DNA of 14,309 bases from Gammaproteobacteria bacterium (GTDB taxonomy: Bacteria > Pseudomonadota > Gammaproteobacteria > Pseudomonadales > UBA3067), in the NCBI GenBank assembly GCA_002402085.1, contig NVVB01000056.1:5680-19988 (forward strand), read 5' to 3'. The notes below the pieces were generated by a model. It saw only the letters and a program-made list of their open reading frames with translations. It searched no databases and was not told the origin of the DNA. Made by a program: the position numbers and the translations under genes. This document shows, piece by piece, positions 7,953 to 14,309 of this stretch (its first letter is position 1; each line of letters opens with the position of its first letter).

Positions 7953-7982
7953 CAGTCAATGAGTGAATAGCTTAATTGACTG
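7953..7982 (+). repeat. 8-bp inverted repeat between tRNA-Thr and tRNA-Tyr
   Basis: CAGTCAAT (7953-7960) pairs perfectly with ATTGACTG (7975-7982) around a 14-base loop. It lies nine bases after the CCA of the first tRNA. In a tRNA operon transcript it could help 3'-end processing. No T tract follows, so termination is unlikely. Confidence 0.4.
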
Positions 7983-8029
7983 GAGTTTAGAAGTTGGAGG
8001 TTTTTTCCTGCAGTGTTGTAAATTGTTGT

Positions 8030-8114
8030 GGAGGGGTTCCCGAGCGGCCAAAGGGATCAGACTGTAAATCTGACGGCTCAGCCTTCGGAGGTTCGAATCC
8101 TCCCCCCTCCACCA
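8030..8114 (+). tRNA. tRNA-Tyr, anticodon GTA
   Basis: This is an 85-base class II tRNA with a long variable arm. Acceptor GGAGGGG pairs with the CCCCTCC just before the discriminator A. The anticodon stem TCAGA/TCTGA encloses CTGTAAA with anticodon GTA at 8064-8066. The T-loop is GTTCGAATC and CCA is encoded at 8112-8114. The long variable arm and G34 fit bacterial tRNA-Tyr. Confidence 0.97.
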
Positions 8115-8158
8115 TTAACTAGCAGCGCATAGATATTAGAGCATTGAAGTCGGCAATT

Positions 8159-8233
8159 GCGGGTATGGTATAGTGGCTATCACCTCAGCCTTCCAAGCTG
8201 ATGACGCGGGTTCGATTCCCGCTACCCGCTCCA
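8159..8233 (+). tRNA. tRNA-Gly, anticodon TCC
   Basis: This is a 75-base cloverleaf with acceptor GCGGGTA paired to TACCCGC. The anticodon stem TCAGC/GCTGA holds CTTCCAA with anticodon TCC at 8192-8194, reading GGA and GGG. The T-loop is GTTCGATTC and CCA (8231-8233) is encoded. It lies 44 bases after tRNA-Tyr and 24 bases before the next tRNA, consistent with one transcript. Confidence 0.97.
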
Positions 8234-8257
8234 TTTTTGTGTTAGTGAATGCTTGTT

Positions 8258-8333
<76 letters not shown>

Positions 8334-8442
8334 TATTTGAGTGACTTTGCTAAAGTAAAAGTAGTGTTAAATTAGAAAACTGAAATGTTATATACAATGA
8401 GTTCTATTAAAATGTTCTCACTTATTAAGAGGGGTACCTAAA

Positions 8443-9636
8443 GTGTCCAAAGAAAAATTTGAACGTACTAAGCCCCACGTAAACGTGGGAACAATCGGCC
8501 ATGTTGACCATGGCAAAACAACATTAACCGCAGCCTTGACTCGCGTTTGTTCTGAAGTTTGGGGCAGTGGAGATGTGAAGGATTTTGATCAAATCGATAA
8601 TGCACCTGAAGAGCGCGAGCGTGGTATTACAATCGCTACCTCTCACGTTGAGTATGACTCACCTGCACGTCATTACGCTCACGTTGATTGCCCAGGTCAT
8701 GCCGATTACGTTAAAAACATGATTACTGGTGCGGCGCAAATGGATGGAGCCATCTTGGTTGTATCTGCTGCTGACGGACCCATGCCTCAAACGCGTGAGC
8801 ACATTTTGTTGTCTCGCCAAGTAGGTGTTCCTTACATTGTTGTATTCCTAAACAAATGCGACGTGGTTGATGACGAAGAGTTACTTGAGCTGGTAGAGAT
8901 GGAAGTTCGTGAACTTCTAGACCTTTATGAGTTTCCAGGTGACGATACTCCAATCATCAAAGGGTCAGCGCTTAAAGCACTTGAAGGCGATACTGGCGAA
9001 TTAGGCCAGGTTGCAGTTAAAGAATTAGTTGAAGTTTTGGATTCGTATATTCCTGATCCAGAGCGAGCCATTGATCTGCCGTTCCTAATGCCTATTGAAG
9101 ATGTATTCTCAATCTCAGGTCGTGGCACCGTTGTAACGGGCCGTGTTGAGCGTGGCATAGTAACTGTTGGTGAAGAAATTGAAATCATCGGTATCAAAGA
9201 CACTGTAACAACTACGTGTACTGGTGTTGAAATGTTCCGTAAGCTGCTTGACGAAGGTCGTGCAGGCGAGAACGTTGGTGTCTTGTTGCGTGGTACTAAG
9301 CGTGAAGATGTTGAGCGTGGCCAAGTACTTGCTAAGCCTGGTTCAATTAATCCTCATAAGAAGTTTGAAGCAGAAGTGTATGTCTTAGGAAAAGATGAAG
9401 GCGGACGTCATACTCCATTCTTCAAAGGCTATAGACCTCAGTTTTACTTCCGTACTACGGATATCACTGGAGCTTGTGAGCTTCCTGAAGGCGTTGAGAT
9501 GGTAATGCCTGGTGATAACGTTCAAATGGTAGTTGAGCTAATAGGCCCAATTGCTATGGAAGAAGGTCTTCGATTTGCGATTCGTGAAGGCGGACGTACT
9601 GTTGGTGCCGGTGTTGTAGCAAAAATACTAGACTAA
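8443..9636 (+). CDS. tuf: elongation factor Tu
   Basis: EF-Tu carries aminoacyl-tRNA to the ribosomal A site and hydrolyses GTP after codon recognition. The 397-residue protein has all G motifs: GHVDHGKT (19-26), RGIT (60-63), DCPGH (82-86, including the catalytic His in PGH), NKCD (137-140) and SAL (175-177). Domains 2 and 3 follow to the C-terminal AGVVAKILD. The start is GTG, preceded by AAGAGGGG (8427-8434) at normal spacing. Position after the Thr-Tyr-Gly-Thr tRNAs corresponds to E. coli tufB. Many gammaproteobacteria have a second copy in the str operon, which cannot be checked here. A strong hairpin follows the stop. Confidence 0.99.
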   Translation: MSKEKFERTKPHVNVGTIGHVDHGKTTLTAALTRVCSEVWGSGDVKDFDQIDNAPEERERGITIATSHVEYDSPARHYAHVDCPGHADYVKNMITGAAQMDGAILVVSAADGPMPQTREHILLSRQVGVPYIVVFLNKCDVVDDEELLELVEMEVRELLDLYEFPGDDTPIIKGSALKALEGDTGELGQVAVKELVEVLDSYIPDPERAIDLPFLMPIEDVFSISGRGTVVTGRVERGIVTVGEEIEIIGIKDTVTTTCTGVEMFRKLLDEGRAGENVGVLLRGTKREDVERGQVLAKPGSINPHKKFEAEVYVLGKDEGGRHTPFFKGYRPQFYFRTTDITGACELPEGVEMVMPGDNVQMVVELIGPIAMEEGLRFAIREGGRTVGAGVVAKILD

Positions 9637-9656
9637 GTTTTTGTCAGTGTTTAAAT

Positions 9657-9690
9657 AAGCCAAGTAGAGAGGAGACTCTTTACTTGGTTT
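9657..9690 (+). terminator. strong hairpin after tuf, probable terminator or attenuator before tRNA-Trp
   Basis: The stem runs from 9657 to 9671 and pairs with 9676-9690, fifteen base pairs including two G-T wobbles. It is closed by the GNRA-type loop GAGA (9672-9675). A T-rich but interrupted tail, GTTGTTTCT, follows. It lies about 20 bases after the tuf stop and 17 bases before tRNA-Trp. That leaves no room for a separate promoter after the hairpin. It may terminate only partially, or serve as a processing site. Confidence 0.6.
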
Positions 9691-9706
9691 GTTGTTTCTC
9701 CATGAT

Positions 9707-9782
<76 letters not shown>

Positions 9783-9894
9783 AATTTATAGGTTTAACGA
9801 CCTATTTACTATTATGGATTAGACTGTCAAATAATTGATTGGTGTTTTAGCAATAATGTAGCCAAAGGTAGGCCCCAAAAGATAGGCGTAGTGG

Positions 9895-10263
9895 ATGAAT
9901 ACAAACGCGGAAGTAGAACCCTCAAAATTAGACTCCCTTAAATGGGTAGCAGCGCTCGTGTTTTTTGCAGCTGGAGTGGGGGGGAACGTTTATTTTTCAA
10001 CTGAACCACTTCTCTATCGGATTGTCGGCGTTGTTGTACTAAGCTTAGTAGCAATTTTTATTGGCTTACAAACTGAGCAAGGAAAGTCTTTTTCTGACTT
10101 CTTTAAAGCTGCACGAGTCGAGCTAAAGAAAATTGTGTGGCCTACACAGCAGGAAACTCTTCAAAGTACAATCGCTGTAGTGTTAGTAGTGTTCGTGATG
10201 TCTCTATTGCTTTGGGGGTTAGATTCTTTATTGAGTTTCTCGGTGAAGCTGTTACTCGGATAA
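9895..10263 (+). CDS. secE: preprotein translocase subunit SecE
   Basis: SecE stabilises SecY in the SecYEG channel of the inner membrane. The 122-residue protein has three predicted membrane segments (about 16-34, 38-57 and 92-118), the same number as E. coli SecE. The conserved cytoplasmic motif [10 protein letters not shown] is at residues 81-90, just before the third helix. The ATG has a weak upstream TAGGCG-type site. nusG starts ten bases after the stop, so the two form the usual secE-nusG pair. Confidence 0.97.
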   Translation: MNTNAEVEPSKLDSLKWVAALVFFAAGVGGNVYFSTEPLLYRIVGVVVLSLVAIFIGLQTEQGKSFSDFFKAARVELKKIVWPTQQETLQSTIAVVLVVFVMSLLLWGLDSLLSFSVKLLLG

Positions 10264-10273
10264 GGGGAGCTGT

Positions 10274-10807
10274 ATGTCAAAGCGCTGGTATGTTGTACAT
10301 GCCTATTCAGGATTTGAGAAGCAGGTGAAGCGCTCGTTAGAAGAACGAATCGAGCTCGCAAGCCTACAAGATTTATTTGGCGATATTTTAGTGCCTACCG
10401 AGGAAGTGGTCGAGATGCGCTCCGGCCAAAAGCGAAGAAGCGAAAGAAAATTCTTCCCAGGTTATGTGCTAGTCTCCATGGATATGCAGGATGAAAGTTG
10501 GCATTTGGTTAAAGAGTGCCCGAAAGTTATGGGCTTTATTGGCGGTACTGCAGATAAACCAGCACCTATCACCGTAAAAGAAGCCGATGCAATCTTGCAA
10601 CGTATCGAAGATGGCGTTGAGCAACCTAAGCCCAAGCGTCTATTTGAAGTGGGTGAGGTAGTACGAGTTATAGACGGCCCATTCGCAGACTTTAGTGGCG
10701 AAGTTGAGCACGTTAATTACGAAAAGAGTCGTTTACAAGTAGCGGTACTCATTTTCGGTAGATCTACACCGGTTGAACTCGAGTTCAGTCAGGTTGAAAA
10801 GTCTTAA
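10274..10807 (+). CDS. nusG: transcription termination/antitermination factor NusG
   Basis: NusG binds RNA polymerase through its N-terminal domain, suppresses pausing, and links to Rho or to ribosomal protein S10 through its C-terminal KOW domain. The 177-residue length is typical. The N-terminal domain starts [14 protein letters not shown] (5-18) and contains FFPGYVLV (60-67). The KOW domain (about 125-155) has [11 protein letters not shown] followed by GEVEHVN. A clear GGGGAG lies just before the ATG. The spacer to rplK is 107 bases and carries RNA structure. Confidence 0.98.
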   Translation: MSKRWYVVHAYSGFEKQVKRSLEERIELASLQDLFGDILVPTEEVVEMRSGQKRRSERKFFPGYVLVSMDMQDESWHLVKECPKVMGFIGGTADKPAPITVKEADAILQRIEDGVEQPKPKRLFEVGEVVRVIDGPFADFSGEVEHVNYEKSRLQVAVLIFGRSTPVELEFSQVEKS

Positions 10808-10819
10808 TAGAAGAAGCTG

Positions 10820-10846
10820 TTTGATTGTTTTTATATAACAATCAAA
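10820..10846 (+). repeat. AT-rich 10-bp hairpin between nusG and rplK
   Basis: TTTGATTGTT (10820-10829) pairs perfectly with AACAATCAAA (10837-10846) around a seven-base loop. The 3' flank is AT-rich, without a clean T tract. It may be a weak terminator for secE-nusG, a processing site, or part of a promoter region for rplK. The pairing is clear; the function is not. Confidence 0.4.
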
Positions 10847-10855
10847 TATTTATAT

Positions 10856-10896
10856 GAAACGCAGGGGAGCTAGCCTTTAAGTAGGTCTAGCGTTTG
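10856..10896 (+). promoter_or_regulatory. probable L1-binding autoregulatory leader of rplK-rplA
   Basis: In E. coli, free L1 binds the leader of the L11-L1 mRNA and blocks translation of both genes. Here AAACGC (10857-10862) pairs with GCGTTT (10890-10895). Inside, a GCTAG/CTAGC helix with an asymmetric T bulge leads to CCT/AGG and a six-base loop. The inner helix shares C10891 and G10890 with the outer one, so the two pairings partly compete. GGGGAGC...CCTT..AA.TA resembles, from memory, the GGAGC...CCTTGAAATA segment of the L1 site in 23S rRNA. It ends 19 bases before the rplK ATG. Confidence 0.45.
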
Positions 10897-10914
10897 AACC
10901 CAACGAGGTAAGTT

Positions 10915-11349
10915 ATGGCGAAGAAAGTTGAAGCTTATATCAAGCTGCAAGTTGCGGCAGGTAAAGCAAACCCAAGTCCCCCAGTAGGTCCCGCACTAGG
11001 CCAACACGGTCTGAACATCATGGAATTCTGTAAGGCGTTTAATGCCCAAACTCAAAATTTTGAGCAAGGCATGCCAATTCCTGTTGTTATCTCTGTATTC
11101 GGTGATCGAAGCTTCACATTTATCCTTAAAACGCCTCCTGCAGCAGTATTGTTATTGAAAGCAGCCGGTTTAGCTAAAGGTAGCGGTGAGCCCAATACTA
11201 AGAAAGTGGGTAAGGTTAATCGTGCTCAGCTAGAAGAAATCGCTACTACTAAAGAGCCTGATCTAACAGCTGCGGATATGGATGCAGCGGTAAGAACAAT
11301 TGCGGGTACAGCTCGCAGCATGGGTTTAGAAGTGGAGGGTGTTGAGTAA
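10915..11349 (+). CDS. rplK: 50S ribosomal protein L11
   Basis: L11 binds the GTPase-associated region of 23S rRNA at the stalk base, where it contacts elongation factors and supports RelA activation. The 144 residues match the family. The N-terminal domain begins [15 protein letters not shown] and has the proline-rich [13 protein letters not shown] (20-32) and [10 protein letters not shown] (34-43). The C-terminal rRNA-binding domain follows from about residue 70. Lysines near the N-terminus are PrmA methylation targets in E. coli. GAGG at 10905-10908 gives a good ribosome binding site. The stop overlaps the rplA start by one base (TAATG), which favours coupled translation. Confidence 0.99.
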   Translation: MAKKVEAYIKLQVAAGKANPSPPVGPALGQHGLNIMEFCKAFNAQTQNFEQGMPIPVVISVFGDRSFTFILKTPPAAVLLLKAAGLAKGSGEPNTKKVGKVNRAQLEEIATTKEPDLTAADMDAAVRTIAGTARSMGLEVEGVE

Positions 11350-12044
11350 TGGCTAAGCTAAGTAAAAGACAGAAACTTATCAGTGAGAAAGTTGTTCTTG
11401 GGAAAGCTTACTCCGCAGAAGAGGCCATTGGCCTACTAAATGAATTTCCAGCTCTTAAATTTAAAGAAGCGCTAGATGTTGCAATTAATCTAGGCGTAGA
11501 TCCTCGTAAATCTGATCAGGTTGTACGTGGTGCGAGTGTATTGCCAAACGGAACAGGCAAGAATGTGCGAGTTGCTGTATTTGCACAAGGCGATAATGCT
11601 GAAGCGGCCAAAGCTGCAGGAGCGGATATCGTAGGTTTCGAAGACCTCGCAGAAAAGATTAAAGCCGGGGAAATGGATTTTGACGTTGTAATCGCAAGCC
11701 CCGACGCTATGAGAGTTGTTGGTCGGCTAGGTCAAATTCTTGGGCCTAGAGGTCTTATGCCTAACCCTAAAGTCGGAACTGTTACTCCTGATGTTGCTAA
11801 TGCTGTTAAAAATGCAAAAGCTGGTCAGGTTCGTTACAGAACTGATAAAGCTGGAATTATACATTGTTCAGTAGGGCAAGTTGGCTTTGGCATTGACGCT
11901 GTTAAGCAAAACCTTGAGCATCTTTTGGTTGACCTTAAAAAGGGCAAACCTGCTTCAGCTAAGGGTATCTATATTAAGAAGATCACCATCTCAAGTACGA
12001 TGGGTCCTGGTCTAACGATTGATCAAGCTTCATTGTCGTTCTAA
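11349..12044 (+). CDS. rplA: 50S ribosomal protein L1
   Basis: L1 forms the mobile L1 stalk that escorts deacylated tRNA out of the E site. In E. coli it also represses its own operon. The 231-residue length is normal. Domain I is formed by the N- and C-terminal parts, with domain II in the middle. The family signature [13 protein letters not shown] lies at residues 132-144. The start is coupled to rplK by the TAATG overlap. A 223-base structured spacer separates it from rplJ, unlike the tight junction upstream. Confidence 0.99.
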   Translation: MAKLSKRQKLISEKVVLGKAYSAEEAIGLLNEFPALKFKEALDVAINLGVDPRKSDQVVRGASVLPNGTGKNVRVAVFAQGDNAEAAKAAGADIVGFEDLAEKIKAGEMDFDVVIASPDAMRVVGRLGQILGPRGLMPNPKVGTVTPDVANAVKNAKAGQVRYRTDKAGIIHCSVGQVGFGIDAVKQNLEHLLVDLKKGKPASAKGIYIKKITISSTMGPGLTIDQASLSF

Positions 12045-12267
12045 AAATTTAGTTGGTCCGTTGATTCTTTTCTAGTGTCAACGGCCACCAGACTTTGCTA
12101 TCAGTAACTAACGTTGCTGGGCGTCAAAGACCGTAGGCGTTTGGAGTAATTCAAACTTAATTTCCTGCGTAGATGCGGTGGTATAGATTCTTTGGTGAGT
12201 TGTACTCCGTGTTAAGAGCTCTCTTGGATTTCCAGGAGAATCGAAAATCAAGTTAGGAGGTCACACC
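12045..12267 (+). promoter_or_regulatory. probable L10 autoregulatory leader of rplJ-rplL
   Basis: In E. coli the L10(L12)4 complex binds a structured leader upstream of rplJ and represses both genes. This spacer is similarly long and structured. CCGTTGA/TCAACGG (12058-12064, 12078-12084), extended by TGGT/ACCA, forms the first hairpin, just after rplA. GTTTG/CAAAC (12139-12143, 12152-12156) is a small second one. TCTCTTGG/CCAGGAGA (12220-12227, 12232-12239) is an 8-bp stem with loop ATTT before the start. AGGAGG at 12255-12260 is the ribosome binding site. CGGTG (12176-12180) could pair with CACCG over the start region. The role is inferred from position and structure. Confidence 0.55.
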
Positions 12268-12795
12268 GTGGCATTAGGACTAGAAGACAAGAAGGCTATT
12301 GTTGTCGAAGTCAATAAAGCTGCATCCGGTGCCCTATCTGCTGTAATTGCCAATTATCGAGGTTTAACGGTTTCTGAGGTCACTGAGCTCAGAAAGCAAG
12401 CGCGCGCACAGGGCGTTTACCTTCGAGTAGTGAGAAATACACTGGCTCGTATCGCTGTTAAAGGCACTGAGTTTGAGTGTCTATCTGACTCGTTAGTTGG
12501 TCCTACAATTCTTGCATTATCTATTGAAGACCCCGGTGCTGCGGCTCGGCTAATCAAAGAATTTGCAAAAGACCATGAAAAATTGGAAGTGAAAGCTCTT
12601 GCCATTGGTGGTGAAGCGTTCGCTGCAAGCGAAATTGACCGTCTTGCAAAACTTCCAACTCGCGATCAAGCATTGGGTCAGCTTGCTTCAGTATTACAAG
12701 CTCCAGTTACCAAACTGGCGCGCGTACTCAACGAAGTACCTTCCAATTTTGTTCGAGTGGTTGCAGCAGTCAAGGACCAAAAAGAAGCGGCTTAA
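12268..12795 (+). CDS. rplJ: 50S ribosomal protein L10
   Basis: L10 anchors L7/L12 dimers to the ribosome and forms the base of the flexible stalk. The protein has 175 residues, about ten more than in E. coli. The N-terminal rRNA-binding domain carries [14 protein letters not shown] (29-42) and VVRNTLA (54-60). The C-terminal helical part (from about 135) should bind L7/L12 dimers. The GTG start is supported by AGGAGG (12255-12260) seven bases upstream and by the family N-terminus. A 60-base spacer leads to rplL. Confidence 0.98.
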   Translation: MALGLEDKKAIVVEVNKAASGALSAVIANYRGLTVSEVTELRKQARAQGVYLRVVRNTLARIAVKGTEFECLSDSLVGPTILALSIEDPGAAARLIKEFAKDHEKLEVKALAIGGEAFAASEIDRLAKLPTRDQALGQLASVLQAPVTKLARVLNEVPSNFVRVVAAVKDQKEAA

Positions 12796-12855
12796 ATTAT
12801 ATTCTTACCAATTTGAGTTTTTTATACTACATTTTGAATTCAGGAGTACTGAATC

Positions 12856-13233
12856 ATGGCTCTATCAAAAGAAGACATCTTAGAAGCAATTGCGGAAATG
12901 AGCGTGATGGACTTAGTCGATCTCGTATCTGCCATTGAAGAAAAATTCGGCGTTACTGCTGCAGCACCTGTTGCTGTTGTTGCCGGCCCTGCTGGTGATG
13001 CAGGCGCTGCAGCTGAAGAGCAAACCGAGTTTGACGTTGTTTTAGCTTCCTTCGGCGAGAAGAAAGTAGGCGTTATCAAAGCAGTTCGTTCAATTACAGG
13101 TCTAGGCCTTAAAGAAGCGAAAGCACTTGTTGAAAGTGCGCCTACTAATGTTAAAGAAGCTGTATCTAAAGATGAAGCTGAAGACATTAAAAAGCAACTT
13201 GAAGATGCCGGTGCTACGGCGGAAGTCAAGTAG
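12856..13233 (+). CDS. rplL: 50S ribosomal protein L7/L12
   Basis: L7/L12 is the multicopy stalk protein that recruits and stimulates translation GTPases. The 125 residues comprise an N-terminal dimerisation helix pair (about 1-33) and an Ala/Gly/Val/Pro hinge (about 35-56). The C-terminal factor-binding domain follows, with [23 protein letters not shown] at its centre (a well-conserved region). AGGAG at 12842-12846 precedes the ATG. L7/L12 is made in excess over L10 in E. coli; the strong separate ribosome binding site here fits that. The downstream attenuator would reduce transcription into rpoB. Confidence 0.99.
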   Translation: MALSKEDILEAIAEMSVMDLVDLVSAIEEKFGVTAAAPVAVVAGPAGDAGAAAEEQTEFDVVLASFGEKKVGVIKAVRSITGLGLKEAKALVESAPTNVKEAVSKDEAEDIKKQLEDAGATAEVK

Positions 13234-13276
13234 ATCTGCCGAATCGAATTATTCGATTTTAGGTTGATTACAGATT

Positions 13277-13308
13277 GGCTGGTGACTATTGAAGTCGCCG
13301 GCCTTTTT
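13277..13308 (+). terminator. attenuator-like intrinsic terminator between rplL and rpoB
   Basis: GGCTGGTGAC (13277-13286) pairs with GTCGCCGGCC (13294-13303) over ten pairs, two of them G-T wobbles, around a seven-base loop. Five T residues follow directly. It lies 43 bases after the rplL stop. By analogy with E. coli it would terminate most transcripts and let a fraction continue into rpoBC, matching polymerase levels to ribosomal protein levels. Confidence 0.75.
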
Positions 13309-13321
13309 GCAATTGTGTAAT

Positions 13322-13349
13322 TTGACTTGATTTAGCAAGGTTGAATAAT
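13322..13349 (+). promoter_or_regulatory. candidate internal promoter for rpoB
   Basis: TTGACT (13322-13327) and AATAAT (13344-13349) each match the sigma-70 consensus at five of six positions, with a 16-base spacer. It lies just past the attenuator, so it could supply rpoBC transcripts independent of termination. The region is AT-rich, so chance matches are possible. Confidence 0.4.
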
Positions 13350-13443
13350 AATAGACCGATATGCGTTTTTGTATCTTTGTAGTGAAGGCGCAGTAGTAAC
13401 AAAGGACGTAGTTGGCGCCAATTTTGGTTTGGTTTTAGGCGCT

Positions 13444-13483
13444 GAGCTCATAGCATGGTTTGTTCGAATGCTATTAATAGCTC
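13444..13483 (+). repeat. bulged hairpin in the rplL-rpoB spacer
   Basis: ATAGCAT (13450-13456) pairs with ATGCTAT (13468-13474) around an 11-base loop. GAGCT (13444-13448) pairs with AGCTC (13479-13483) outside an asymmetric internal loop. The two helices give twelve pairs. The function is unknown; it may form part of the leader of a transcript starting near 13355. Confidence 0.4.
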
Positions 13484-13541
13484 GATAGTTTTAGTAATTA
13501 GGTTTTCCGTTAGTTAAAGACGTACTTTAGTAATTGATAAA

Positions 13542-13585
13542 TTCAATACAAATAGGGTTCTATGAAGAACTCTATTTGTATTGAA
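13542..13585 (+). repeat. 20-bp hairpin upstream of rpoB, possible RNase III processing site
   Basis: Bases 13542-13561 pair with 13566-13585 without a bulge. There are nineteen Watson-Crick pairs and one G-T wobble, and the loop is ATGA. No T tract follows, so it does not look like an intrinsic terminator. Length and regularity suit RNase III, which cuts the rplL-rpoB spacer in E. coli. It ends 107 bases before the rpoB start. Confidence 0.6.
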
Positions 13586-13692
13586 ATTTAGCGTGTTATT
13601 TTTGAAAGGCTTTTAGGTCTATTTAAAAATGTACGAACATACAGTTGCTCGATCTCAATTTCTGTCAGAAATGCAATAGCAGAGGACATCAA

Positions 13693-14309
13693 ATGGCATA
13701 CTCCTTTACTGAGAAAAAACGAATTCGAAAGGATTTCGGTACTCTTCCACAAATAATGGATGTACCGTATCTATTAGCAATACAAATGGATTCGTATGAA
13801 AAGTTTTTACAAGCAGGATCGGAAGGAGATGATCGATTAGACAAGGGGTTGCAAGCGGCATTTAAGTCCGTTTTTCCCATTGTCAGTTATTCAGGTAACG
13901 CCGCTTTAGAATATGTGGCTTATAAGCTAGGTACCCCAGCGTTTGACGTCAAAGAGTGTCAAATGCGAGGCGTGACCTTTGCCGTCCCATTAAGAGTTAA
14001 AATTCGGTTGATTATCTATGATAAGGAATCATCGAATAAAGCAATAAAAGACATAAAAGAGCAAGAGGTCTATTTCGGCGAAATACCTCTTATGACGGAA
14101 AACGGTACCTTCGTTATCAATGGTACTGAGCGGGTTATCGTATCTCAGTTACACCGTTCACCGGGCGTATTTTTTGATCATGATAAAGGCAAGACGCACT
14201 CTTCAGGCAAGTTACTCTATTCTGCCCGTATAATTCCCTATCGTGGTTCTTGGTTGGATTTCGAATTTGATCCTAAAGATCTATGTTTTGTACGTATTGA
14301 TCGCCGTCG
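13693..14309 (+). CDS. rpoB: DNA-directed RNA polymerase subunit beta, N-terminal part
   Basis: RpoB forms most of the catalytic cleft of RNA polymerase with RpoC. The window holds 205 complete codons and two bases of the next, so about 15 percent of the usual length of roughly 1350 residues. The start [16 protein letters not shown] and the following [17 protein letters not shown] are typical of gammaproteobacterial RpoB. Further on, [20 protein letters not shown] and [20 protein letters not shown] are highly conserved. AGAGG at 13681-13685 lies seven bases before the ATG. The frame runs open to the window edge without any break. The rifampicin region lies beyond the window. Confidence 0.98.
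   Translation, partial: MAYSFTEKKRIRKDFGTLPQIMDVPYLLAIQMDSYEKFLQAGSEGDDRLDKGLQAAFKSVFPIVSYSGNAALEYVAYKLGTPAFDVKECQMRGVTFAVPLRVKIRLIIYDKESSNKAIKDIKEQEVYFGEIPLMTENGTFVINGTERVIVSQLHRSPGVFFDHDKGKTHSSGKLLYSARIIPYRGSWLDFEFDPKDLCFVRIDRR

Larger units (their letters stand above)
13234..13692. other. long structured spacer between rplL and rpoB
   Basis: This 459-base stretch has no gene. In order it holds an 8-bp inverted repeat, AATCGAAT/ATTCGATT (13242-13249, 13251-13258), an attenuator-like terminator (13277-13308) and a candidate promoter (13322-13349). Next come a 10-base palindrome TTGGCGCCAA (13412-13421), a bulged hairpin (13444-13483) and a 20-bp hairpin (13542-13585). In E. coli the equivalent spacer, about 320 bases from memory, has an attenuator and an RNase III site, so the arrangement is analogous but longer. 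AGAGG at 13681-13685 serves rpoB. Confidence 0.6.

Noticed and set aside
8381..8398. TATATA/TATACA-like -10 box before tuf
   Set aside because: There is no acceptable -35 box at 16-18 bases, and tuf is expected to be co-transcribed with the tRNAs.
9788..9805. ATAGGT/ACCTAT hairpin after tRNA-Trp as a terminator
   Set aside because: It is six AT-rich pairs without a clean T tract; it is too weak to separate tRNA-Trp from secE.
12599..12883. Open frame of 94 codons on the + strand across the rplJ-rplL junction
   Set aside because: It overlaps two certain ribosomal protein genes in another frame and its product has no recognisable domain.
12840..13229. Open frame of 129 codons on the - strand opposite rplL
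   Set aside because: It is antisense to nearly the whole of rplL, and its Ser/Ala-rich composition is what the L7/L12 codons give when read in reverse.

Overview
This window looks like a chromosomal housekeeping segment from a gammaproteobacterium, probably a marine or environmental relative of Pseudomonas, Marinobacter or the cellvibrionaceans. The basis is gene order and protein sequence. The order birA - coaX (type III pantothenate kinase) - SPOR-domain membrane protein - tRNA cluster - tuf - tRNA-Trp - secE - nusG - rplK - rplA - rplJ - rplL - rpoB is typical of that group. No taxonomic search was possible. All genes read on the + strand. I see no mobile element, CRISPR array or phage gene.

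Layout. (1) 1-5240: two stand-alone genes with long flanking spacers. The first is a large CaiB/BaiF-type CoA-transferase built of two fused family domains. The second is a GAF plus HD-GYP signalling protein with a large insertion inside its catalytic domain. This is the only accessory-looking part. (2) 5241-7816: birA and coaX overlap by ATGA and are followed by a SPOR-domain membrane protein. A probable terminator overlaps the end of that gene. (3) 7824-9782: a probable promoter, then tRNA-Thr(TGT), tRNA-Tyr(GTA), tRNA-Gly(TCC), tRNA-Thr(GGT), tuf and tRNA-Trp(CCA). All five tRNA genes encode their CCA end. (4) 9895-14309: secE-nusG, rplK-rplA, rplJ-rplL and the first 205 codons of rpoB. This is the classic translation/transcription supercluster, cut off inside rpoB by the window end.

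How it works together. EF-Tu and the tRNAs deliver amino acids. L11, L1, L10 and L7/L12 build the ribosomal stalks on which EF-Tu and other GTPases act. NusG and RpoB belong to the transcription machinery, and SecE to the Sec translocon. BirA charges carriers with biotin, and CoaX makes the first committed precursor of coenzyme A. The most informative non-coding features are the RNA structures of the ribosomal part. They are a probable L1 leader before rplK, a probable L10 leader before rplJ, and a 459-base rplL-rpoB spacer. That spacer holds an attenuator-like terminator, a candidate internal promoter and a 20-bp hairpin suited to RNase III.

I do not see a clearly new biological system. The best candidates for a second look are the interrupted HD-GYP domain, the fused CoA-transferase and the structured rplL-rpoB spacer.
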